Assembly: GCF_000226115.1 (NCBI RefSeq)
Contig: NC_016457.1
Coordinates: 806,001 to 870,000 of the forward strand
Origin: Thermothielavioides terrestris NRRL 8126
Lineage: Eukaryota; Ascomycota; Sordariomycetes; Sordariales; Chaetomiaceae
Length of the DNA: 64,000 nucleotides
Direction: 5' to 3'
The notes under the pieces: generated by a model
What the model was told of the DNA's origin: nothing
Databases searched by the model: none
What the model saw: the letters and a program-made list of their open reading frames with translations, nothing else
Position numbers and translations under genes: made by a program
Part shown: positions 12,323-21,900 of the stretch, in pieces
Layout of the letters: the number at the start of each line of letters is the position of its first letter
How positions within the stretch are numbered: position 1 is the first letter of the stretch

Positions 12323-13959
12323 ATGGGCTCCCTCGAAGACATCGTACCGCGCTTCACCATCCTGGACGACACCCGTCCAGACGACATGTCGCTCCCGGCC
12401 TTCATGGTCTCCACCACGCGCGGCTTCCTCCCTCGCATGGACCCCATCGTGTCCCTGCCTCCCGAGTTCGACCCGCTCGAGTCAATCCTCCAGCGCATGC
12501 CCGTCAAGACGCTGTCTGGGGAGCCGGGCCTGCTCGCCCAGGGCAAGCTGGGCGACGCCGTGACCACGGAGCTGCCGGACCTGACCGACCAGGTCGAGAA
12601 GTACAAGGACAACTTACCCCTAATGAACGCCCTGTACCGGGACTACTCCTTCCTTGCGTCCGCCTACCTCCTGGAGCCCTGCCACGAGCGGTTCATGAGG
12701 GGTGAGGAGTACGGCCTGGCGAGGGACGTGCTGCCGGCGAACGTTGCACGGCCGATAGCCAAGTGTGCTGCCCTGTACGCTCTTTTCTTTCTCCTCTTTC
12801 ACCCTCTTCACCAGTTCTTTACCCTCCCCCCTTCTCTACGAAAGACAGAGCCTAACACACCCTTCCCAGCTGTGGCTTCAAGCCCTTCATGGAGTACGCC
12901 GGCTCGTACGCGCTCTTCAACTACCGCCTCGTCGACCCGGCGCAGGGGCTCGCTTCGGATAACCTGCGCCTGATCCGCGCCTTCGAGCACGGCCTCGACC
13001 CTTCCTCGTCCGAAGCCGGCTTCGTGCTCGTGCACATCGAGATGGTCAAGCACTCGGGCGCGCTCGTCCAAGGCGCCGTCGCCTGTCTCGACGCCTGCGC
13101 CGCCCGCCACAATACCAGCACCACCAGCACCACCAGCACCACCAGCACCACCAGCACCACCAGCACCACCAGCACCACCCCGCGAGAGGACCTGAACGCC
13201 GGCCTGACTACAGTCCTCGCCGCCCTGCGCCGCATCAACGCCACGATGGAGACCATGTGGAAGCGCTCGCGCCCGGAGCGCTACACCTCGTTCCGCACCT
13301 TCATCTTCGGCATCACGTCGCAGAGCATGTTCCCGCGGGGCGTGACGTACGCGGGCGTGCCCGAGCTGGGCGACCGGCCGGTGGCGTTCCGCGGCGAGAG
13401 CGGCGCCAACGACTCGATGGTGCCTCTCGTCGACAACCTGCTCGCCGTGCCCATGCCGGACACGCCGCTGATCGAGATCCTGCGCGACTTCCGCAGCTAC
13501 CGGCCCGGCGAGCACCGCCGCTTCCTCGAGTGGGTGAAGGAGGCGGGCGAGAAGGGCGGGTTGAAGGATTGGGCTTTGGGGTTGGGGCCGGAGAAGGAAG
13601 AGGAAAAGGAGGAGGAGGATGAGGGCTTGCTCAGGGAAACCAGGGCGCTGTGGATCCGCGTGCTGGACCAGATCCGCGACTTCCGGTGGCGGCACTGGTG
13701 CTTCGCGCGCGAGTATATCATCAAGCGGACGAGCCACCCGACGGCGACGGGCGGCAGCCCGATCGTGACCTGGCTGCCGAACCAGCTAGGGGCCGTGATG
13801 GACGAGATGGTGCGGCTGCACGACGCCGTCGGCGGCAGCAGCGGCGGTCTCGGGGCGGAGGTGGCGGCCATCATGGACCTGGTCGGGCGGCAGCGCGAGA
13901 TGCTGCGCAAGGAGGTGCGCAAGTTCTGCCAGGAGCGCGGCGTCGAGGCGGATGTGTAG
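12323..13959 (+). CDS. Indoleamine 2,3-dioxygenase
   Basis: Haem enzyme opening the indole ring of L-tryptophan to N-formylkynurenine, first step of the kynurenine/NAD pathway. Two exons: 12323-12774 and 12870-13959; the junction restores KCAALCGFKPFMEYAGSYAL, and the product has 513 residues. Family features are GFKPFMEYAGSYAL, the FRTFIFGITSQ block, and FRWRHWCFAREYI, whose His426 is the expected proximal haem ligand, followed by TGGSPIVTWLPNQL, corresponding to the TGGT loop. Odd: residues about 232-257 are a pure Thr/Ser repeat encoded by a 9-bp tandem, and a Lys/Glu-rich low-complexity stretch (EKEEEKEEEDEG) precedes the haem-binding block. Both look like loop insertions, since the flanking conserved blocks are intact and in frame. 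Confidence 0.93.
13114..13182 (+). repeat. In-frame 9-bp minisatellite in IDO
   Basis: About seven to eight perfect copies of ACCACCAGC in frame, encoding Thr-Thr-Ser repeats. Unit length is a multiple of three, so copy-number change would alter the loop length without a frameshift. Confidence 0.95.
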
Positions 13960-14108
13960 ATTGGAAATTAAGCTACCACCGTGATGGTTCCCTGAGGGGA
14001 CGTCTCTATCTCTAGATATATGCTGGTTAAACCACACCTTACTCCGACAGTATGCCACAGCCAGATAATGCTACACGTTTCTCGCACAAAAAATTGAATG
14101 CCCACCGC

Positions 14109-15643
14109 TCATGCAAAAACAGACAACCCTCCCACCGCCCCTACCACCATGCCCACGACCAAACCCATCCTCACCGCACTCCCCCTCGCACTCCTATTCT
14201 CCCCAGGCAACCCCTTCGCCACACTGGCCGTGGCCCCAGCCACGCCGGAGAAACAGCTCACCGAGCCGCACGCATACCCGCTCGGACAGCACCCGTCTCC
14301 GCCGTCCCCGCAAAGAAACCACCCGGCCGCACACCCCGCAGCAGTACTACTACCACCGCCATCACCAGCAGCACCAGCCGTCGCCGCAACAGGCACGACA
14401 ACAGTCACCCCGTTCGCGACCGCCACCGTCGTGGACGACGACGGCCCCGCCGCCGGCGGGGGGCACGACGCGGCCGCGCAGTCGCGCCCCACCGCGCAGC
14501 ACCCGCCGTTGGTCGGGTAGACCGCCTGGCACGGGTAGTACCCCGTCGGGCAGTACGTTGCTGCCGGTGTATTGCTGCCACTGGCCGTGGCGGTGGACGC
14601 GGAGGGGGATGTAGGTTCGGAGGTTGGGCGGAGGGGCGGGGCGGGTTCGCCGCTCGCGGTTTGGGTTTGGGTCACTGTGGAGGTGCGTATGGATGGTAGG
14701 GAGGTCGAGGGTGTGATGGTGATTGTTACGGTCACGAGGACTGTGGAGGGGGTCGGGAGCGGGATGGTGCTTGTTGAGGTTGTCGTGAGGGTTATGACGG
14801 TTGGGGGTGGAGGGGAGGAGGTGGTGGTGGTGGAGGATGAGCGGACGCCTGGCCAGGGAAAAAGAGGGAGATACGTTAGTAAAGTAAAAGGGGGGAACGG
14901 GGGGGAGGGGGAAGGGGGTTGAGGCCAGACTTACACCCCACGCCCTGGCACACGAACCCGGGGATGCAGCAGCCGCCGCCGAGCTCGCTCGCGCAGGCGG
15001 TGCTGCCGTCGGCGCAGCCCGAGACGCCGCCGCCGCAGGTCGCGCCCGCCGGGCAGCACCCCACCGGGCCGAGCCCCGTGTCGGCCACCTGCACGCAGGT
15101 CTCGCCCGCGCCGCAGCAGCTGTTGGGGTACCCGATCGAGGCGCAGCTGCTGGTGCCGCTCGGGCAGGCCCACTGGCGCCTCTCGAGGAAGGCGACCGCC
15201 GACGCCGCGCGCCGGAAGAGGTCCCATGCTGCTGATGGCGGTGGGGGTGGTTGTGGCGGCGGCGGCCGAGGTATTTGCTCTGCGTCGGCGTCGTCGACGA
15301 ACTCGGGCCCGGAGAGGAGGGCGAATGGCGGGCGCAGCGGTAGCTCGCTCGATGCGTTGCCTGCTAGCCGGCGGGCGTCGTCGGCGTCGAGGGCGGTTCG
15401 CGCGGCTCGTGCCACGAGCGGCTTGCGTGGTGGCGGCGGTGGTAGTGGGGGTGCTGGAGCGAAAGCGGCGTTCTCGGGAAAGGCGCAGTACTCGTGGTAG
15501 AACTTGGCACCAGGGTCGGGCGGCATCTTGCGGATGGCCGTCGGGTGGAGGTATTGCTGGGCCTGCGACTCAGCCTGGGCCTGCGCCCGGGCTTCGATTT
15601 GTGCGGCGAGGAGCAGCCATAGTGAGTGTGGTAGCGGACGCAT
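14109..15643 (-). CDS. Secreted Cys-rich protein with GPI-type C-terminus
   Basis: Unrecognised by name. Two minus-strand exons: 15643-14935 and 14848-14109; the GTAAGT donor splits a Cys codon that the second exon completes, giving about 482 residues. The start at 15643 is preferred over the in-frame ATG at 15676 because MRPLPHSLWLLLAAQ begins a signal peptide directly. After a Pro-rich stretch come four related Cys modules with the pattern C-x(3-6)-C...CC-x(3-5)-C, two before and two after a Ser/Thr-rich linker (TVTITITPSTS...). The last 20 residues (MGLVVGMVVGAVGGLSVFA) are a hydrophobic tail without a charged end, as in GPI-anchored wall proteins. Role inferred: cell surface; no catalytic motif seen. 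Confidence 0.75.
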
Positions 15644-16448
15644 GTCGAGGTGGAGGGTGCAGTTGAGGCCCAGCACTGGGCGGGAGAGAGAGCTCGCAGG
15701 TCAGGACGACAGTGAGGTTAGGTTGGGTTCGCAAATAAATTGAAGCTTCGAAGCGTTCAAAGGCTGGATGCCTGAATGCGGTGTTAGTGAGGCACGAGTT
15801 TGACAGCGCTGGGTTGACCTGAGTCTGAGATTACCTGCCCTCCGAGTCTCAGATCGGGACTGCCAGCTCAGTTGGAGGAGCTGGGATTGTTGACATCTGG
15901 TTGCGTCGTCGATGGTGGGACAACAACGATTGCTTGGCGGGCCGCAGACCCTGGTTTAGTGAATGCACTATTCCGCAGTGTGGTTAGCACGCAGCGCTGG
16001 GGGCTAAGTCAGGGAGGACTGAGAGAGGCTTGGAACGAACTAACTGAAATCCCTTTTCTTCCCATTTTGAAGAAAGAGGAAGAAAAGGAAAACTCTCGAT
16101 TGTCTCCCACAGTAGCTTACTACTGTGTATTCTACTTGGCAAGGAGTTCCAATGCTCGGAACCTATGGATCCAGCGTCAAAAACGTGGCAGCGGCTCACC
16201 CCTGTCAGACCCTGCATATCGTACTGTACAGAATACGGAATACACACCACAGTACAGATCCGTACGCCGCGTGGAGCTCACAACGGGCTGCGAACCGAGT
16301 ATTATGTTTACATTCACCCCCTGAAGTTACATCACGACATGTACCGCAGTATAAGGGTATCCTATCATACATCTACACCAACTCCGTCTATCCAAACTGT
16401 ATCCGCCCGCATACTTGTACAGTATTCATACAAACAGCCCCTGACTAG
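15644..16448. other. Intergenic region between two minus-strand genes
   Basis: It holds the promoter of the Cys-rich gene on the left and the 3' flank of MRM1 on the right. Repeated CGTAC/GTACAG fragments occur around 16215-16330, but no gene or defined repeat is supported. Confidence 0.5.
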
Positions 16449-18158
16449 TTACCACAAACTCTGCTTCGCCGTGCCCTCGGCGACCGCCAGCTCCCGCGCC
16501 CGCGCGGTGCCCTTCAGAAAGGCCGAGCACAGCAGCCCCGCCGCCACGCTGACATTCAAGCTGTCCACGGCCGCCGATGCGGACATGTTGGGGATGTTCA
16601 CCTCGTAGTCGGCCTTCTGGACGACGAACCTGCTCAGCCCCTCGCCCTCGTTGCCCAGCAGCAGCACGCAGGGCTCCCTGCGGAGCGGGTCCGCCTCCTC
16701 GATGTCCCGCAGATCCACGTTCCGCCTCTGCTTGGCGCCGCGCGGGGGGGCCTCGGCCACGGCGGCGTAGACGGTCCAGCCGTTGGCGCGCGACGCGCCT
16801 ATGAAGTCGGGCAGCGACGCGATGCTGAACAGCGGCAGGGTCTCGGCGGCGCCCGCCGACGCCTTGAGCGCGACCGGCGTCAGCGTCGCGGACCCCCGCC
16901 GCGTGATGCCCACCGCCGCGGCGCCCAGGAAGGCCACCGTGCGCAGGATCGCGCCCAGGTTGCCCGGGTCGAGCACGCGGTCGAGCACGACGACCAGCGG
17001 CCGGTGCGTCGCCGCCGGCGCCGGGAAGAAGTCGGGCCTGCCGTTGATGGCCGCCTCCTCGGCCGACTGGTGGCCCAGCTCGACCCGGTAGCCCGGCCTG
17101 GCCGCGTAGTCGTCCGGCCCCGGGCCGAGCGCGGTCACGGGTGGCTGCGGCAGCGGCGACGCCTCGAGCACGAAGCCGTTGTGCGGCCGCGACGAGGCCA
17201 TCTTGTCCATCAGCCGCGCGCCGTCTTCGCCCATGATGGTGACGGGGACGCCCCGGCGCTTGGCGAGCCCCTGGATGAGCGCGTCGTCCGAGGCGTTCTG
17301 GCGGTTGGCGCCGCCGTAGATGTAGAGCTTGTAGAGCTTGCGGCGCGACGCGCGCAGCGCGGCCTCGACCACGGCCTTGCCGTAGAGGAATTGCGACGCG
17401 GCCGTGGTGTAAGGGATCGAGAGCGGCTCGCGGTCTTTTGTGTGCTGGCTCGGGCTGCTGCTCCTCGGCGCGGAGGCGCCCCTGTCTCTGCGGGAAGCGC
17501 CTCTGTCTGCTCGGAAGGAGTCCGCGTCCCTGCTGGGCGGTGCCCGCTCCACACGGGCGGCGCTGTCGGCGGCTCGGCTGGAGACACCGCTGGTGCTTGT
17601 GCGTCTCAGTTCGGCAGCCACGTCCTTGACATCTTCGGTATCTCCGCCCCGTGCGCTATCGCGCGCTCGTAGGCGCGAGAGGATGGTCCGGCGCGGCCTG
17701 TCCGCCAAGTCCGGCCGTGGCCCGGTGGGCTGAAAAGGCGAGTCTGGGGATTCGCCATGGGCCTTCGCCAGCAGCAGGGTCTTCAGCTCCTCGTGCAACT
17801 TCTTCGCCTTCAGCTGGTACACCGAGGGGCCCCGGGGCTTTGGCTTGGCCTTGTCTGGGTACTCGGTGATGTCCTTCTTGCCCTTGCGGATCTTGTAGGT
17901 CGGCCTCTCCCTGGCCAATTGCTCTCTGGCTTTCTGCCTCTCAGCGTATGTCATCCGCTTTGCGCCGCCTTCTGCCAGACTGCTGAGCTTGTCGGCCCGA
18001 GGTCCTTGTGGCCGCGCCTTCTCGGACTCGACCAGGCCCTTGTGGATGGCGGACAGCGAGACATATCTTGATGAGACGACGGCGGTGAGTGACACTCGAG
18101 TAACTGAGCCGGCCAGCAGTGACGGTCTCGCCGCTCTGCAGGCCAGGGATAATGTCAT
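16449..18158 (-). CDS. mrm1: Mitochondrial rRNA 2'-O-ribose methyltransferase MRM1 (SpoU/TrmH family)
   Basis: Single exon, 569 residues. SPOUT-fold methyltransferase; yeast Mrm1 methylates a guanosine in the peptidyl-transferase centre of the 21S mitochondrial rRNA. The N-terminus (MTLSLACRAARPSLLAG...) is basic and Ser/Ala-rich, as expected for import. A long charged, probably disordered stretch (about 40-265) precedes the substrate-binding domain (LYGKAVVEAALRASRRKLYKL). The three SpoU motifs are in order: LDRVLDPGNLGAILRT (about 391-407), LLLGNEGEGLS (about 497-508), and IPNMSASAAVDSLNVSVAAG (about 521-541), the last forming the SAM knot. Longer than yeast Mrm1 because of the low-complexity N-terminal region. 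Divergent from the remodeller gene. Confidence 0.92.
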   Translation of the reverse strand: MTLSLACRAARPSLLAGSVTRVSLTAVVSSRYVSLSAIHKGLVESEKARPQGPRADKLSSLAEGGAKRMTYAERQKAREQLARERPTYKIRKGKKDITEYPDKAKPKPRGPSVYQLKAKKLHEELKTLLLAKAHGESPDSPFQPTGPRPDLADRPRRTILSRLRARDSARGGDTEDVKDVAAELRRTSTSGVSSRAADSAARVERAPPSRDADSFRADRGASRRDRGASAPRSSSPSQHTKDREPLSIPYTTAASQFLYGKAVVEAALRASRRKLYKLYIYGGANRQNASDDALIQGLAKRRGVPVTIMGEDGARLMDKMASSRPHNGFVLEASPLPQPPVTALGPGPDDYAARPGYRVELGHQSAEEAAINGRPDFFPAPAATHRPLVVVLDRVLDPGNLGAILRTVAFLGAAAVGITRRGSATLTPVALKASAGAAETLPLFSIASLPDFIGASRANGWTVYAAVAEAPPRGAKQRRNVDLRDIEEADPLRREPCVLLLGNEGEGLSRFVVQKADYEVNIPNMSASAAVDSLNVSVAAGLLCSAFLKGTARARELAVAEGTAKQSLW

Positions 18159-18904
18159 GCTGCCAGAGGCCCCCTTGAGGCAGAGGCTGCCCTGGTCGCA
18201 GGTTGCCGAGGCGTTGACAGCACCTCTGCTGTGTCGATGGTAGTGGCCGTTGTGCGATGTCAGGCGATCTGTGTGGGGTGCGGGTGCGTTGCAGGTGAAG
18301 TACGCAAATGTCTACAAGATTTGTATGTAAGGATAGGACACCAGCTGTTGTGAGTGAAATTGCCGGAATCAGTCGAGTTCAACTTTCAAGCCGCCATCAT
18401 TTTTGAGATGCGATTCTTGACCTTCCAGCAGCCGCAGCATTGAACACAGCACACAACCGATCCCCTGCAACTTTCAGAAAAAAGTTTCCAGGGCTGTGGT
18501 AGAGTGTCCCACATGGCTCTTGCCGCCGCCAATAGGAGGAGAAGCCAGCCCATCAACCCCTGCAGGCACAGTGTGAACAAAGCTAACTAGAGGTAGGTGG
18601 GTCGTTATCGTTAACTCACCATCACCTTGCAACGCGTTTTCTGCGCAGCGTCGCGTCTCCCGTGGACCTCACCTCGACGACATCTTTGATTGACCGATGC
18701 AGCCGCCAGGCAACCCCGAGGTCCGGCGCACGACATAACGTTCCGCCCAAAGCATCGGGCACAAAGCGTTGGGTACGTATGCGATCCCAGAATGTTTCAT
18801 ATCCAGAGAACTGACCCGGCATGTTGTCTTCCACAAAGAGAAAGACATGCGGCCCGTCTCCGTCGCCTGACCCAAGCGCGAAGTCGACTTGCCCGCTTTT
18901 AGCC
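18159..18904. other. Divergent promoter region, MRM1 and remodeller
   Basis: A 746-bp spacer between two outward-reading genes; both promoters must be here. No TATA box or gene is evident. An in-frame ATG at 18821 would add 28 Ser/Pro/Lys-rich residues to the remodeller but has poorer context than 18905. Confidence 0.55.
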
Positions 18905-21900
18905 ATGGCCGCCGACAATGGCTCCGACGACGACGAGCTGTTCGTTGCGAACGCTGAGCCCCCTCCCTTCACCTTTCAGTCCGATCTGAGCGACGATGAC
19001 GCGCCGGACCCCCTGGCTCTCGACGAAATCGCCAGCGCCTCTCTTGCGGCTCTGAACGGGATCTTGGGGCCGGCACCGAAAGCAGTTAAACAAGAGGAGG
19101 AACAGCCCTTCCAAGATTTGCACGACGACGGGACGGCCAATGGTGTCGTTGCAGCTCCGCCCGATCAGCCGAGGAGAGACGCCACATCAGTCATCGAGGT
19201 TTGCTTGCCCTGGCTGTCACCGGCGCAACGCGCCGAATACCTCAAGGTTGAGGTGGACGACGACTGGCCTGTGGAGGACGAGTACCTCGGGCAACGGAGA
19301 AAACGGAAAGGGGTGAGTGAAGTCAGCAATGTTGCCTGCTTTCGCTGGTTCTGCCCTTGTCTCTTCTCTCGGGGAGGGGATTGTCTGGCATCTGCTCCGG
19401 CGCAAGGCGCTCGGCAAACAGGAGGCTGCTCTGGGAACCGGGGGCGTGGAGGGGGGAATTTGGGGGGGAGGGGTTGCTGGTGTATGGGAAGACGTCCAGG
19501 CAAGCCGGTTTTCCGTTGCCTTGAGATGAAGTTCCACCATACATCATGCTCCTCAAGCCGGCTCGTCTGGGCTTTCCCCGAGAACGGATGTCTTGCTCCA
19601 CTGCTTTTCAACTTCTCGACCGCACTGGGTCCAGCAACGGCCGGCTGGCTTTCGGCCTGCCCAACGCTTCGGCCGGAGTGCGGGTTAGCCAGTTTCGAGC
19701 AGTTGGCGAGACGGGGTTCTTCGACAGAACGAGGCCTTCCTGCCCGTTTATTCTGGCCTTGCCCGACACCCAAAACCTGGCAGTTCGCCGGGCCCCTTCC
19801 CCCTTCGATCGCCTTCTCCATTCTGCCTTTCCACTGGCAGTTTTTTTCACATTTAAACCCTTCTTCTCCTCCTTCGCCCGCAGACTTGCCCAGTCTTTTT
19901 CACAGTTATATTCCACTTTTCCTTGACAGCCCTACTTTGCGTCTTCGAGAGCTGTTTTCCTTGCAAACTCACCCACCGAAGAACACGACACAGAGGCATC
20001 ATTCTCCTCTACTATTACTGCCCTTATTCCTCACTTTACCTCATGGGTATACCTGCCCTGAGTATACCTGAATTACTTGCCCTCGTCACCTTGGCGATTG
20101 CCTCCGAGAGATCATATGCGCATTGTGCTGAAACCCCCGACACGGCCGACTCGCGCAATGGTAAGGAAGCTCAAGAGACAGCCGCCTCGTTTTTTGTCGG
20201 CTGCTGTTTGTGTGAGGCCAAGTGGCATCTGAGTTGCGACCAGGTTGCTGTCGGTCGGCTTTGCTGCCTGTCCAGTTCATACTTTTGAATTTTCTGTCCT
20301 CCACACCCGAGTTTCCTTTCTTTGCTCACCTTACTTGTGCCAGCTGGCGCTCTGTATGCTCAACTGCGGCTAATACGCTCCCCAGGACGACGATTACGAC
20401 GATTTTGCGGAGCAATACGGTGCAAGAAAGAGGAAGAGGCATGACGATGACTACGTCAACTACGACGATTTCAACGACGACTCCGAAGACGACGAGGACG
20501 TGCCCAGACCACGCGGTGCCCCTCCGAAGTTAGGGCGCATTGACGACTACTTGGAAATTGCCAATGGCCGTCGGAGCACACGGGCCAGCACACGTGCGAG
20601 TTCCCTTCTTGTCTCCAGTGATGGCGAGCATGGCGCAGAGAAGACAGGGCGCGGGCGGCGCCTGCGGCCCCGAGCCAGTGCCGCTGCCCGCCAGAGCGCC
20701 CATTATGATGACCGCGACGAGCTCCAAGATTCGGATGCCGACCCTGATGATCCGACGTTTGCCTTTGTCCAGTCTGATATCGTCCAGACCAAGAAACAGC
20801 GGAGGCGGCTTAGGAAGCTGTCCACAAGAGCACCGCCGTCTGGCCGCGGTTTGTCACTGGGTGGCGACTCGGATATCGAGTTCGAGTCGCGTCGCCGCTC
20901 ATCTCGAGTGACCAATACCAGAAGAGTGATGACCGACAGTTATGTGGACGACGACGACATTTACTACGAGGGCGAAGACAGGACCCCGGCCACGCCAAAG
21001 GTCGTCAGCATGCGGGAAATCTTTCAGCCGCCGAAGTCGTATGACTTTAAGCAAGCCCATCGACTCGTCTGCGGTTCCTGCGGCTACGCAGACGACCGCA
21101 ACAAGGGCGCCCTCATCCCCTGCCAGGGTTGCTCGAATTCCTACCACAAAGCTTGCATCGGCGTCAGGAGCACGCGAGACCACAGGGTTACCAAGGTGGC
21201 CGCCGAGTCTTTCGTGCTGCAATGCCGCTTCTGCATTTGCATATACAAGAAAAAAGACATCCGTGCTCCCGCCCACGATGTATGCCAGGGTTGCCACGCG
21301 AAGAATCCGTCTTGCGTCCCGTTCTCGGAGAGGAAGACGCCCAAGCAGGAGGAGGCGCTGCGTAACGCCAATGACGGCGTGGATCCCATCACGCCCGTCG
21401 AGCCGAAGCTCCTCGAGAACCCGGACAACGTTCTTTTTCGCTGCAGCCGCTGCCACCGCGCATGGCACTACGAGCACCTCCCGCACCCGCACCGTTCCCG
21501 GGATCCTGCCATCGACGACCCTCTCAACTTGCGCAAACACCGTCGAGAGGAATATCAGATTACCTGGCTGTGCAAGGAATGCCAGGACACCGAGGAGGAC
21601 AAGGTGGACAAGATAGTCGCCTGGCGGCCGCTGAATCGCGCGGCTTACAGAGAAGGCCAATGGATCACCGACTTTGATGAAGACGGCATCGAGTACCTCC
21701 TCAAGTGGGAGAACAAATCGTACAATCACTGCCTGTGGATGCCCGGCGCTTGGGTCTACGGCGTCGTCAAGCCGATGATGCGTCAGGCCTTCATCAAGCG
21801 GACCTTTGGAGAGGGCTCCGACGAGGCGGTCGACGGCGAGAGGCACGTCGATTCGCTGCTGAGGTGGTCCGAGAAAGAGGCCATCCACGACGCTTGGATA

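Noticed and set aside
19923..20288. Frame containing CLCEAKWHLSC, slightly PHD-like, inside the remodeller's long intron
   Set aside because: Spacing does not complete a PHD finger, the rest of the frame is unconvincing, and splicing signals support an intron. Kept only as a remark under the long-intron finding.
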